Numbered from the stretch's first letter, positions 10,993 through 19,920 are shown. The stretch: DNA of 64,000 bases from Mycobacterium gordonae (GCF_001417955.2 NZ_LKTM01000113.1:19222-83221); one strand, 5' to 3'. Notes: generated from the letters alone by a model not told the origin. Made by a program: numbers and translations.

Positions 10993-11909
10993 CAGAAGTA
11001 TCCCTCTCGCTTGCGGTCTTCCATCGCGGCGGCCGACGTGCGGTCGTCGGCGCGGGTCTCGCCGCGCTCGGACACCGTGGCCGCCGAGATCTCGCTGATG
11101 ACGCGGGTGATGTCGGTGGCCTCCGAACGCACCGCCCCGGTGATGGTCAGGTCGCCGACGGTGCGGTAGCGCACCCACTCCACCGCGGCCGTTTCGCCGT
11201 CCTGCGGGCTGGCATACTCCGACACCGCCAGCAGAATGCCGTCCCGCTGGAACACCTCGCGTTCATGGGCGTAGTAGATCGACGGTATCTCAAGGTTTTC
11301 CAGCTCGATGTAACGCCAGACGTCGAGCTCGGTCCAGTTGCTCAATGGGAACACCCGGACCTGCTCGCCCTTCTTGATCCGGCCGTTGTAGAGGGTCCAG
11401 GGCTCGGGGCGCTGGGCCCGCGGATCCCACTGGCCGAACTCGTCGCGGAAGCTCAGTATCCGCTCCTTGGCGCGGGCGCGTTCCTCATCGCGGCGGGCGC
11501 CGCCGAAAGCCGCGTCGAAACCGCCCTCTTCGAGCGCGTCGAGCAGCGTGCGGGTCTGGGCGCGGTTGCGCGAGGCGGTCGGCCCGGGGTCGGGCACGCG
11601 GCCCTTATCGATGGACTCCTGCACCGACGCGACGATCAGCTTGTGCCCCTGTCCGGTCACCCTGCGGTCGCGGAACTCGATCACCTCGGGGAAGTTGTGC
11701 CCGGTGTCCACGTGCATCACCGGGAAGGGCAGCGGCAGCGGCCGAAAAGCCTTTTCCGCCAATCGAAGTAGGACGATCGAGTCTTTGCCGGCCGAGAAGA
11801 GCAGGACCGGTCGCTCCAGCTCGGCGACGACTTCGCGGATGATGTGCACCGCCTCGGCTTCGAGTAGGCGCAGTTCGTCGACGTGAGTGGTGTCTATCGC
11901 TCGGGTCAT
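10992..11909 (-). CDS. cysD: sulfate adenylyltransferase small subunit
   Basis: The 305-residue PP-loop ATP pyrophosphatase carries the S-x-G-K-D-S nucleotide motif (LLFSAGKDSIVLLRLAEKAF) and the conserved HVDTGHNFPE and GGARRDEERARAKER segments. It forms the catalytic adenylyltransferase with CysN. It is coupled to cysNC by TGATG and follows stf0 by 49 bases, so the three are likely one transcript. It matches the Rv1285 family. Confidence 0.96.
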   Translation of the reverse strand: MTRAIDTTHVDELRLLEAEAVHIIREVVAELERPVLLFSAGKDSIVLLRLAEKAFRPLPLPFPVMHVDTGHNFPEVIEFRDRRVTGQGHKLIVASVQESIDKGRVPDPGPTASRNRAQTRTLLDALEEGGFDAAFGGARRDEERARAKERILSFRDEFGQWDPRAQRPEPWTLYNGRIKKGEQVRVFPLSNWTELDVWRYIELENLEIPSIYYAHEREVFQRDGILLAVSEYASPQDGETAAVEWVRYRTVGDLTITGAVRSEATDITRVISEISAATVSERGETRADDRTSAAAMEDRKREGYF

Positions 11910-11958
11910 CGGAGCCGCTCTTTCTCATCACTTCGTTCTGCGTCGTCGTCGGCTCGGG

Positions 11959-12762
11959 TCACGTTGGCAGTCCCTCTCTTTCGGCGTCCGCCCGGTAGCG
12001 GTCCACCCACTCGTCGGAGCGCTGGTCGGCCTGGCGTTGCAGCACCGGCTCGGGTGCCAGTCGCCGGTCCAGGCCGAGTTGCTCGAGGATGTCGCCAACC
12101 ACTTCAGTCAGATTGCGCCACAGCACCGGATATGAGATCTCGATAGGTTTGACGTTCTCTTCGGCGAACCAGGCCTTCCAGCCCTCCTCCTGCGCCTGCA
12201 GCATTCTCACCACGTGCGCGATGGCGCCGGCGTGGTAGGTGGCTCGTGCGTCGCGCACCGGGTCCGGCCTACCTCGCCACACCCGGGTCTGCACCGCCCG
12301 CCAGAACGACACGGCCTGCGACACCACGTCGGGCCGGTGGATATGGATCAGCAGCGGATCCTCGCCGACCACGTCCCGGATCGCGGCCAGCAGTCCTTCG
12401 CCGGACCGCTCTTTGAGACCCGAGACCCGGTCCAGCAGCAGCGGGGTCTGATTCCACATCAGCTTGCCGCCCCACACCCCGTTGGGTGTGCGGCCGACGG
12501 TGCGGATGTAGTCACGCCAGATCTCGGCCGGCGCGAGGTCGGGCTTGCCCTCGTCCAGCGGGTCCAACAGCTTCAGGATCGACTCGTCCTCGACGCCGGC
12601 GAACCACTCACGCGGTTGCGGGGACTGGCTGGTGGTAGGCAGGTATTGGAAGAACTCTTGGGGCTCGCCGGCCACACCGGTCGCACGCAGCGATTCGACC
12701 AGCAGGGTGCTGCCGCTGCGCTGGGATGCCAGCACCAGATACGACGACGGATGATCGGCCAC
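11959..12762 (-). CDS. stf0: trehalose 2-sulfotransferase Stf0
   Basis: The 267-residue protein closely matches my recollection of M. smegmatis Stf0. It has the PAPS 5'-phosphosulfate loop ([15 protein letters not shown]) at residues 12-26, and the segments [42 protein letters not shown] and [11 protein letters not shown]. Stf0 transfers sulfate from PAPS to the 2-position of trehalose, the first step of sulfolipid-1 synthesis in M. tuberculosis. The start codon is GTG at 12762. The next genes make its co-substrate PAPS. No acyltransferase or polyketide synthase for a finished sulfolipid lies nearby, so the end product is open. Confidence 0.93.
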   Translation of the reverse strand: MADHPSSYLVLASQRSGSTLLVESLRATGVAGEPQEFFQYLPTTSQSPQPREWFAGVEDESILKLLDPLDEGKPDLAPAEIWRDYIRTVGRTPNGVWGGKLMWNQTPLLLDRVSGLKERSGEGLLAAIRDVVGEDPLLIHIHRPDVVSQAVSFWRAVQTRVWRGRPDPVRDARATYHAGAIAHVVRMLQAQEEGWKAWFAEENVKPIEISYPVLWRNLTEVVGDILEQLGLDRRLAPEPVLQRQADQRSDEWVDRYRADAEREGLPT

Positions 12763-12826
12763 CCACGAAGCCTAACCGCACGGAAATGTGGTGCAACACT
12801 TGCGGTTACCTTCAGCGTGATGTTAA

Positions 12827-13228
12827 CTATTGCGCCGCTGTGGGCCACGCTTCGGTGCTGACCGACGGGCGCAGGGAACTGTAATTGTCCTCATCGCGGT
12901 CGTGCCGGTGGGTCGACCCGAAGATGAACGCGGCGACCAGGAAAGCCAATGTCAGGGTACTGACCACGAGGCCGGCAATCGCGAGACCGCGACCGCCTTC
13001 ACCGGTCCGCCTGACCTGGCCGAGCCCCACCACGCCGAATATCAGGCCGAGGATACTTCCCAGGCCACAGGTGAAGAATCCCGCGATCGCGGCGACGAAC
13101 GACGCGATTGCCAGTGCGTTCGTCCTCGGCGCCACATAGGGCGGCGGGGGATAGCCGTATGCGCCGTAACCGCCCGGCACCGGTGGTGGATATCCCGGTG
13201 GCGGAAAGTTGGGCGGTTGTTCCGTCAC
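12827..13228 (-). CDS. DUF4190 membrane protein
   Basis: The 133-residue protein has a Pro/Gly/Tyr-rich cytosolic N-terminus (PPNFPPPGYPPPVPGGYGAYG) followed by two transmembrane helices: NALAIASFVAAIAGFFTCGLG...LIFGVVGLGQVRR, then GLAIAGLVVSTLTLAFLVAAFIF. This is the DUF4190 layout. GTG 13228 is chosen because it follows GGAGG at the right spacing. The function is unknown. Confidence 0.82.
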   Translation of the reverse strand: MTEQPPNFPPPGYPPPVPGGYGAYGYPPPPYVAPRTNALAIASFVAAIAGFFTCGLGSILGLIFGVVGLGQVRRTGEGGRGLAIAGLVVSTLTLAFLVAAFIFGSTHRHDRDEDNYSSLRPSVSTEAWPTAAQ

Positions 13229-13281
13229 GGGGACCTCCACACGGTTCGCAGCCAGCGTGCACTGGTGCAGCGCCTCAAACT

Positions 13282-14895
13282 CTACTCCGCGTGCCGATCT
13301 CGGAATACTCTCCCGCCCGCGGGCTGGCCCGGCCGCTCGATGGCCCGGAGGCCTAACGAAAAGACCAGGCGCACATCAGGATCGGCCAGGGAGGTGGACA
13401 TCAGCTGTTCGATTCGCCGTACCCGGTAGCGGACCGTGTTGGGATGTACCTGCAGCCAACTCGCTGCGGCGGCGATGTCGCCGAAGCAGTCCAGGTAGGC
13501 GTGCAGCGTCTCCGCCAGCACCGGATCCTGTGCGTTGAGCTGACGTATTCGCGGGTCGACCAGCCGCTCGTCGGCCCCGATCAGGGTGACGATCTCGTCG
13601 AGCAGCACCGTGGTGCGCGCCTCGGCCAGCGAGGTCACCCGGCCGAATGAGACCGGGTGACGCTCGGCGCTGTCCAGCACCCGGTCCACCTCGGCACGAG
13701 CAGCGGCCACGGCGGCCAGACCATGGACCGGCGCCGCGATGGCCGCCCGCAATTCGACGTTCAACTCGGTGCGAAGCGCACCGATCGTGCCGCGCACCCA
13801 TGAGGCGACCGACCGGGTCTTCGAGATCCGCGGAAGCAAGGCGTAGATGCGGGAACCGTTCGACGCCACCTGCGCGTCCCGCCGAAAAGCACTGGCGCTC
13901 AACGCGACAACGTCGGCAAGCCGGGCCTGACGGTCACTGCCGCTGATGGTGTCCCAACCGATCACCGCGCCGATTCCGTCGATCGGCAACCCGAGGTCGC
14001 GCGCGTGCTCGGATACGTCGCCCGGGTCGCCCTGACCCAGTCCGAGGAGTTGCTGCACCTGCCGGACATGCGGGGCCGGCCGGGCCGCCAGCCGGGCCAT
14101 GATCCTGGCGGCCAGCACCGCGGCGCCCCGCAACATCTCCTCGGCGTCCTCGGCCAGTGGCTGCGAACCCTGCTGCACCCAGATGGTCCCCGCGAAGGTG
14201 GGCGGGCGCGATCGATGGATGCCGATGGCCAGCCGCGGGCGCAATCCCAGCTCGGGCCGTGCTTTGACGCGCACCACGTCGCCACCGGATCGCAGCTCGT
14301 CGAAGATGCCCCACTGGCCGATCCATTGCAGGTGCTCCGGTGGCCCGGCGCGGCCCAGGATCGAAAGCCGCCGCAACTCATCGGCCTCGTCGCTGGAGGC
14401 CGAGTAGGCCAGTACATGGGACTGGGCGTCCTCGATGCTGACCATGCCGTGGATGCGGTCGGCCAGGGACTGGGCCAGACCGAACAGGTCGGTGCCGGAG
14501 TCCTCGTGCGGGTCGGCACGGTCCCCGTGGTGCTCCAGGACGTGGTTGACCAGCTGATAGATCCGCTCCCACCGGGCCTGGGGTTCGACGGCCACCACGG
14601 CGGCACCGACTCTGGCGGCCTTGGCCACCAGCTCATCGGAGGGGTGCTTGACGAAGATCGCCACCGGCACGCTGACCTGGTTGCCGATCCAGCGCACCGC
14701 GTCGTCGTCGGTCACCCCGACGAAGAAGAACACGTCGGCCGAACCGGCGGCCCGTGCCAGGCCCAGCCGGACGTCATCGGTGTCGATCATCGCGGCTGAT
14801 GCCACGGGGAGATCCAGGCCGCGGGGCGCCTGCACCAGGCTGACCATGGTGGCGTCCAGCGCGAGAAGTAGCTGACCGAGCGCGATCCCCGCCAT
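13282..14895 (-). CDS. PucR-family regulator of proline catabolism (PruC-like)
   Basis: The 537-residue protein has the N-terminal purine-catabolism-regulator-like domain, a central GGDEF-like segment and a C-terminal PucR helix-turn-helix (DIAAAASWLQVHPNTVRYRVRRIEQLM). It is divergent from rocA-putA, as in H37Rv (Rv1186c). That arrangement and the family support activation of the proline operon in response to proline. The ATG at 14895 lies in the 82-bp gap shared with rocA. Confidence 0.88.
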   Translation of the reverse strand: MAGIALGQLLLALDATMVSLVQAPRGLDLPVASAAMIDTDDVRLGLARAAGSADVFFFVGVTDDDAVRWIGNQVSVPVAIFVKHPSDELVAKAARVGAAVVAVEPQARWERIYQLVNHVLEHHGDRADPHEDSGTDLFGLAQSLADRIHGMVSIEDAQSHVLAYSASSDEADELRRLSILGRAGPPEHLQWIGQWGIFDELRSGGDVVRVKARPELGLRPRLAIGIHRSRPPTFAGTIWVQQGSQPLAEDAEEMLRGAAVLAARIMARLAARPAPHVRQVQQLLGLGQGDPGDVSEHARDLGLPIDGIGAVIGWDTISGSDRQARLADVVALSASAFRRDAQVASNGSRIYALLPRISKTRSVASWVRGTIGALRTELNVELRAAIAAPVHGLAAVAAARAEVDRVLDSAERHPVSFGRVTSLAEARTTVLLDEIVTLIGADERLVDPRIRQLNAQDPVLAETLHAYLDCFGDIAAAASWLQVHPNTVRYRVRRIEQLMSTSLADPDVRLVFSLGLRAIERPGQPAGGRVFRDRHAE

Positions 14896-14936
14896 TTGTC
14901 GGATTCTACTAGCTTAATCGCTATATCTTGTCTGAT
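14896..14936. promoter_or_regulatory. direct repeats TTGTCGGAT / TTGTCTGAT between pucR and rocA
   Basis: TTGTCGGAT (14896-14904) and TTGTCTGAT (14928-14936) recur 32 bp apart, about three helical turns. The only regulator here is the PucR protein, so these are candidate activator half-sites for rocA. The first begins directly beside the pucR start codon, suggesting autoregulation. Confidence 0.4.
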
Positions 14937-14977
14937 CAGCCAACCGATCGGTGCGCCCGCCCGGGGATTCTGACGGA

Positions 14978-16609
14978 ATGGACGCGATCACCCAGGTACC
15001 CCTGCCGGCCAACGAGCCGGTGCACAACTACGCACCGAAGTCTCCGGAACGCACCCGCCTGCGCGCCGCACTGACAGACCTGACCGACCACCCGATCGAC
15101 CTGCCGCACGTGATCGCGGGCGAACACCGGATGGGCGCCGGTGAGCGGATCAATGTGGTCAAGCCGCATCGACACGCCGCCACGTTGGGGACGCTGACCA
15201 ACGCCGGACACGCGGACGCTGTTGCCGCCATCGAGGCGGCCTGTGCCGCCAAAGCAGCGTGGGCGGAAACGCCGTTCGAGGAACGCGCCGCGGTGTTCCT
15301 GCGGGCGGCCGACCTGCTGGCCGGACCGTGGCGGGAAAGGATCGCGGCCGCCACCATGCTGGGTCAGTCGAAGTCGGTGTATCAGGCCGAAATCGACGCA
15401 CCGTGCGAGCAGATCGACTTCTGGCGGTTCAATGTCGCATTCGCTCAGCAGATTTTGGCGCAGCAGCCCATCAGCGGGCCGGGGGAGTGGAACCGCAGCG
15501 ACTACCGGCCGCTGGACGGCTTCGTCTACGCGATCACGCCGTTCAACTTCACCTCCATCGCCGCCAACCTGCCGACTGCTCCGGCGCTGATGGGCAACAC
15601 GGTGATCTGGAAGCCGTCGATCACGCAGACGCTGTCGGCCTACCTGACCATGCAACTGCTGGAGGAGGCGGGGTTGCCGCCCGGTGTGATCAATCTGCTG
15701 ACCGGAGACGGGTTGGCGGTATCGGATGTGGCGCTTCATGATTCGCGGCTGGCCGGAATTCACTTCACCGGATCGACAGCGACGTTCCAGCACCTGTGGC
15801 AGCAGGTCGGTGCGAATATCGCTGGTTACCAGAGTTATCCGCGTCTGGTGGGAGAGACGGGTGGAAAGGACTTCGTGCTGGCCCATCCGTCGGCACGTCC
15901 GGATGTGTTGACCACGGCCCTGATTCGGGGTGCGTTTGATTACCAGGGGCAGAAATGCTCGGCGGCTTCGCGGGCGTTTATCGCCCACTCGGTGTGGCAG
16001 CGGATGGGCGACGATTTTCTGGGCAGCGCGGGGTCGCTGCGCTACGGCGACGTCACCGACCTGTCCAACTTCGGCGGCGCCCTGATCGACCGGCGTGCCT
16101 TCACCAAGAACGTCGACGCCATCGAGCGGGCCAAGGGCGCCGCCGGTGTCACTATCGCCGTGGGTGGCGAATACGACGACAGCGAAGGCTATTTCGTGCG
16201 CCCCACCGTACTGCTGTCCGACGACCCGACCTATGAGGCGTTCGCCACCGAGTACTTCGGGCCGCTGCTGGCGGTGCACGTGTACCCCGACGACCAGTAC
16301 GACCGGATACTCGATGTGATCGACACCGGGTCGCGGTACGCGCTGACCGGAGCGGTGATCGCCGACGACCGCCAGGCCGTGCTGACCGCCCAGCGCCGGT
16401 TGCGTTTCGCCGCAGGCAATTTCTACGTCAACGACAAGCCGACCGGTGCCGTGGTGGGGCGTCAGCCCTTCGGTGGTTCACGTGGCTCCGGCACCAACGA
16501 CAAGGCGGGTTCACCGCTGAACCTGTTGCGCTGGACATCGGCGCGCACCCTGAAGGAGACGTTCGTGCCGGCGACCGACCACACCTACCCGCACATGGCG
16601 GCGGAGTGA
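14978..16609 (+). CDS. rocA: 1-pyrroline-5-carboxylate dehydrogenase
   Basis: The 543-residue aldehyde dehydrogenase oxidises glutamate semialdehyde / P5C to glutamate with NAD. The catalytic glutamate region (LVGETGGKDF) and catalytic cysteine (YQGQKCSAASR) are intact, and the C-terminal VVGRQPFGGSRGSGTNDKAGSP is typical of P5CDH. ATG 14978 gives the family length (Rv1187). Its stop overlaps the putA start (ATGA), so the two consecutive steps of proline degradation are coupled. Confidence 0.95.
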   Translation: MDAITQVPLPANEPVHNYAPKSPERTRLRAALTDLTDHPIDLPHVIAGEHRMGAGERINVVKPHRHAATLGTLTNAGHADAVAAIEAACAAKAAWAETPFEERAAVFLRAADLLAGPWRERIAAATMLGQSKSVYQAEIDAPCEQIDFWRFNVAFAQQILAQQPISGPGEWNRSDYRPLDGFVYAITPFNFTSIAANLPTAPALMGNTVIWKPSITQTLSAYLTMQLLEEAGLPPGVINLLTGDGLAVSDVALHDSRLAGIHFTGSTATFQHLWQQVGANIAGYQSYPRLVGETGGKDFVLAHPSARPDVLTTALIRGAFDYQGQKCSAASRAFIAHSVWQRMGDDFLGSAGSLRYGDVTDLSNFGGALIDRRAFTKNVDAIERAKGAAGVTIAVGGEYDDSEGYFVRPTVLLSDDPTYEAFATEYFGPLLAVHVYPDDQYDRILDVIDTGSRYALTGAVIADDRQAVLTAQRRLRFAAGNFYVNDKPTGAVVGRQPFGGSRGSGTNDKAGSPLNLLRWTSARTLKETFVPATDHTYPHMAAE

Positions 16610-17565
16610 TGTCCGGGGTATTCGCGCACACGATGCGCCCGGCGATGCTGGCGGCCAGCCGGGCCGACAGGTTGCGGCATGTCGTGGAACGCTCCGCCTT
16701 GACCCAACGGGTGGTGCGCCGGTTCGTGCCGGGGGAGACGTTGAGCGGTGTGCTGGAAGTAGTTGCCGCGCTGCGTGATTCCGGGCGCTCTATCAGCATC
16801 GACTATCTGGGCGAGAACGTCGCCGACGCCGACGGCGCGGCGGCCACCGTGCAGGCGTACCTCGACCTGCTCGACGCGCTGGGACGCCGTGACGACCGCG
16901 TGTTCGACGGGGTGCGTCCGCTGGAGGTGTCGGTGAAGCTGTCGGCGCTGGGGCAGTCGCTGGATCGTGACGGCCAGAAGATCGCGCTGGACAATGCCCG
17001 CACCATCTGCGAGCGGGCCGAGGCGGTCGGCGCCTGGGTCACGGTGGACGCCGAGGACCACACCACCACCGATTCGACGCTGTCGATCTCGGGTGACCTT
17101 CGGGTCGATTTCCCCTGGCTGGGAACGGTGTTGCAGGCTTATCTGCGCCGTACGCCCGGTGACTGCGCCGAGTTGGCGTCCGTGGGTGCACGGGTTCGAC
17201 TGTGCAAGGGCGCTTATGACGAACCGGCTTCGGTGGCCTATCGGGCCGCCGCCGACGTCACCGATTCCTATCTGCGCTGCCTGCGCGTGCTGATGGCCGG
17301 CCGCGGGTATCCGATGGTGGCTTCCCACGATCCGGCGATCATCGATGCGGTATCTGCCCTGGCAAGCGAATTCGGCTGCGATGCTTACGAATACCAGATG
17401 CTGTACGGGATCCGGGACGACGAGCAGTTGCGGTTAGCGGGCGATGGCAACCGGGTGCGGGTGTATGTGCCCTTCGGCACGCAGTGGTACGGCTACTTCA
17501 TGCGGCGACTGGCCGAGCGGCCGGCGAACCTGGCGTTCTTCCTGAGGGCGCTATCGGCGCATTGA
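16606..17565 (+). CDS. putA: proline dehydrogenase (monofunctional, FAD)
   Basis: The 319-residue TIM-barrel flavoenzyme oxidises proline to P5C, which RocA then uses. Family segments are visible: VSVKLSALG, VDAEDHTTTDSTLSI, RLCKGAYDEP, ASHDPAIID, EYQMLYGIRDDE and the C-terminal RVYVPFGTQWYGYFMRRLAERPAN. It is translationally coupled to rocA by ATGA and corresponds to Rv1188. No SigI-like gene follows, unlike H37Rv. Confidence 0.94.
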   Translation: MMSGVFAHTMRPAMLAASRADRLRHVVERSALTQRVVRRFVPGETLSGVLEVVAALRDSGRSISIDYLGENVADADGAAATVQAYLDLLDALGRRDDRVFDGVRPLEVSVKLSALGQSLDRDGQKIALDNARTICERAEAVGAWVTVDAEDHTTTDSTLSISGDLRVDFPWLGTVLQAYLRRTPGDCAELASVGARVRLCKGAYDEPASVAYRAAADVTDSYLRCLRVLMAGRGYPMVASHDPAIIDAVSALASEFGCDAYEYQMLYGIRDDEQLRLAGDGNRVRVYVPFGTQWYGYFMRRLAERPANLAFFLRALSAH

Positions 17566-17654
17566 GTGTGCGCCCACTGCGTCGAGTGTGCGGCCACTGC
17601 GCTGGAATCGCGATCTGGGCACAGTCACTGCACACTCAAAGCCGTAGCTGCACA
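17564..17654. repeat. GAGTGTGCG intergenic repeat cluster, copy 1
   Basis: Two 20-bp direct units (GAGTGTGCGCCCACTGCGTC, 17564-17583, and GAGTGTGCGGCCACTGCGCT, 17584-17603) are followed by an inverted partial unit (cactgcacactc near 17627-17638) and GCTGCACAGTCG. The cluster fills the gap between the convergent putA and TetR genes, so it may form a bidirectional terminator. A related element lies at 28279-28340. Confidence 0.6.
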
Positions 17655-17675
17655 GTCGATATGGTCGGGCAGCCT

Positions 17676-18290
17676 TCAGCGTGGTCGGGACGCGCCGCGG
17701 ACCGGACGCTCGCTGGCGAAGCCGCGCACTGCGAAAGCGCTGACGAACTCGGCGACCACGGCAGGGTTGTCGATGTCCCGCACCGGTGATGCGGTGCTGA
17801 ACAGGGAGAACAATATGCGCGCGAACCATTCTCCGGCCGCCTGCACATCGAGGTCTTTGCGTACCTCGCCGGTGAGCTTGGCAGCCGAGAGATAGGGCGC
17901 GAAGAAGTCGATGCATTCGCGCAGCAGCACCGCGGCGTCCTTGGTGAGCAGCAGGCTGATCGCGTCTTCGTCGAAGTACTCCTCGGAGGCGATGGCGCGC
18001 CGCGCCTGGCTGACGAAAACCGCTGCGTTGCAGAGTTTCTCCTCCAGTGAACCGCCGCGGGCCATGGCGCGGGACATCTCCCGGTAGAACTGCTCGGAGG
18101 CGTGCTCGGCGCAGGCTTCCAGGATCGCCCCTTTGTCCCGGAAGTACTCGTAGATCGTGCTTCGCGAGACATTGGCCTCCCGCGCGATGTCGACGATCGT
18201 CGTCTTCAGCAGCCCGTGTTGACGGAAACACGCATACGCGGCATCGAGGATGAGTTCGCGCGTATCGGTCCCAGTGGGCGCTTGAGTCAT
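17676..18290 (-). CDS. TetR-family regulator of the igr-like operon
   Basis: The 204-residue protein has an N-terminal TetR helix-turn-helix (ELILDAAYACFRQHGLLKTTIVDIAREANVSRSTIYEYFRDKGAILEA) and a helical ligand-binding domain. It is the last gene of the eight-gene leftward operon, 8 bases after the Ltp2-like gene, so it is probably autoregulated and controls this cluster. The ligand is likely an acyl-CoA or sterol-like intermediate, by inference from the neighbours. Confidence 0.85.
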   Translation of the reverse strand: MTQAPTGTDTRELILDAAYACFRQHGLLKTTIVDIAREANVSRSTIYEYFRDKGAILEACAEHASEQFYREMSRAMARGGSLEEKLCNAAVFVSQARRAIASEEYFDEDAISLLLTKDAAVLLRECIDFFAPYLSAAKLTGEVRKDLDVQAAGEWFARILFSLFSTASPVRDIDNPAVVAEFVSAFAVRGFASERPVRGASRPR

Positions 18291-18298
18291 GACAGCAC

Positions 18299-19468
18299 CT
18301 AGTCGGCGCCGGCCAGGATGAGGCCGCTGGTGGGTACACCCGTGCCAGAGGTGACCAGAACGTGTTCGACATGCTGCACCTGGTTGTAGGACGTGCCGCG
18401 GATCTGACGAACGCCTTCGGTGATGCCGTTCATGCCGTGGATGTACGCCTCGCCGAGCAACCCGCCGTTGGTGTTGATCGGGAATTCGCCACCCAGCGAG
18501 AGCCTTTCGATGGTGGCGAAATCCTTCGCCTCGCCTCGGCCGCAGAAGCCCAGCTCTTCCAGTTGGGTGAACACGAATGGGGTGAAATGGTCGTAGATGA
18601 ACGCGGTCTGGATGTCGGCGGGCTTGAGGCCCGAGTCGCGCCACAGCCGCTCGGCGACGACGCCCATCTCGGGCAGCCCGGTGATGTCGTCGCGGTAGTA
18701 ACTCGTCATCATCTCGCCGTTGGCCGCCGCGCCTTGGGCGGCGGCGGTGATGACGGCCGGGGGCTGGCGCAGGTCCCGCGCGCGTTCGGCGCTGGTGATC
18801 ACCAGCGCGACGCCGCCGTCGCTCTCCTGGCAGCAATCCAGCAGGCGCAGCACCGGTTCGATGATCCAGCGCGAATTCTGATGGTCCTCCAGCGTGATCG
18901 GGCGCTCGTAGAACCACGCGTCGGGGTTGCGGGCGGCGTGCGCACGGTCGACGACGGCGATGCGCCCGAAGTGTTCGTTGGTGACCCCGTAGGTCGACAT
19001 GTAGCGCTGGGCGTGCATCGCCACCCACGCCGCCGGGGTGAGCAGTCCGAACGGCGCGTAGTGCGCCATGAACAGCGGGGTCCCCAGGTCGGTGCGGCCG
19101 CTGCCGCCGAAGCGGAAGCCGGAGCGCTCGTTGAAGGCGCGCCAGCACACCACCGCGTCGGCGACGCCGGTCGCGACAGCCATCGCGGCGTGCACGACGG
19201 TGCCCGCCGCCGCGCCGCCGCCGTGGTGAACCCGGCTGAAGAAGCTCAGGTCGCCGATGCCGACGTTGCGGGCGATGTCGATCTCGTCGCTGGAGTCCAT
19301 GGTGAAGGTGACCATGCCGTCGACGTCGCTGGGAGCCAGACCGGCGTCGTCGAGCGCGGCGCTGACCGCTTCGCACGCCAGTTGCAGTTCGCTGCGCCCG
19401 GATTCCTTCGAGAACTCCGTCTGGCCGATGCCCACGATGGCGGCCGCGCCGGGCAGGGTTCCGCTCAT
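18299..19468 (-). CDS. Ltp2-like thiolase-superfamily (retro-aldolase) protein
   Basis: The 389-residue lipid-transfer/thiolase-superfamily protein has the N-terminal AAIVGIGQTEF and C-terminal SGTGVPTSGLILAGAD segments of the SCP-x/Ltp group. Where biosynthetic thiolases have a catalytic Cys, this protein reads RVHHGGGAAAGTVVHAA, as in Ltp2, a side-chain aldolase rather than a thiolase. In the igr system, Ltp2 works with the DUF35 domain of ChsH2 to cleave a 17-hydroxy steroid propanoyl-CoA. A DUF35 gene is three genes upstream. The start shares one base with the preceding stop (TGATG). The substrate is not known. Confidence 0.82.
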   Translation of the reverse strand: MSGTLPGAAAIVGIGQTEFSKESGRSELQLACEAVSAALDDAGLAPSDVDGMVTFTMDSSDEIDIARNVGIGDLSFFSRVHHGGGAAAGTVVHAAMAVATGVADAVVCWRAFNERSGFRFGGSGRTDLGTPLFMAHYAPFGLLTPAAWVAMHAQRYMSTYGVTNEHFGRIAVVDRAHAARNPDAWFYERPITLEDHQNSRWIIEPVLRLLDCCQESDGGVALVITSAERARDLRQPPAVITAAAQGAAANGEMMTSYYRDDITGLPEMGVVAERLWRDSGLKPADIQTAFIYDHFTPFVFTQLEELGFCGRGEAKDFATIERLSLGGEFPINTNGGLLGEAYIHGMNGITEGVRQIRGTSYNQVQHVEHVLVTSGTGVPTSGLILAGAD

Positions 19469-19920
19469 CAGGCGGCTCCGTCCAGCAGGCTGAGCACCGC
19501 GGTTCCCGAGACGTGGTTGCCGAGGCTGTTGGCCGCCTGGAACGTCACTTCGACGAAGTTCTCTCCGTCAGTGCCTTCGGTCTTGCCGGTCACCGTGCCC
19601 GTGAAGCGCAGCGGGTCGTCCGGAAAACACGGCACGCCAAGGCGAATCGACAACTTCTTGACCATCGCGTCGGGCCCGGCCCAATCGGTGAGGAATCGCA
19701 CGCAGTAACCGTTGCTGGTCAGGATGTTCATGAACAGGTTGGGCGAACCCTGCTTATTGGCGTAGTCGCGGTCGTGATGCACGGGCATGAAGTCCCGGGA
19801 AGCGATCGCACCGGCGACGATCATCGTTGTGGTGATCGGGATTTCCATCGGGGTGACTTCGTCGCCCTCGGAGATGTCCTGCCACCTGAGAGTGGTGGTG
19901 CGGCTGTCGGTGGTGGTCAT
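19468..19920 (-). CDS. MaoC-like hydratase, ChsH1-like catalytic subunit
   Basis: This 150-residue single hot-dog protein keeps the hydratase-2 type D-x-x-P-x-H motif (SRDFMPVHHDRDYANKQG, residues ~40-55), so it is the likely catalytic enoyl-CoA hydratase subunit. ChsH1 of the igr operon is about 20 residues shorter. It overlaps the upstream dehydrogenase by 4 bases (ATGA) and the downstream aldolase by 1. It probably pairs with the catalytically degenerate MaoC protein encoded at 21433-21975. Confidence 0.82.
   Translation of the reverse strand: MTTTDSRTTTLRWQDISEGDEVTPMEIPITTTMIVAGAIASRDFMPVHHDRDYANKQGSPNLFMNILTSNGYCVRFLTDWAGPDAMVKKLSIRLGVPCFPDDPLRFTGTVTGKTEGTDGENFVEVTFQAANSLGNHVSGTAVLSLLDGAA

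Noticed and set aside
9082..11169. Plus-strand ORF of 695 codons opposite cysNC
   Set aside because: The minus strand encodes CysN and CysC with intact nucleotide motifs. The plus frame has no recognisable domain and reflects high third-position GC.
18299..19468. Annotation of the Ltp2-like protein as acetyl-CoA acetyltransferase
   Set aside because: The catalytic Cys position of thiolases is replaced by a HHGGGAA segment, and the neighbours fit an aldolase partner (DUF35).
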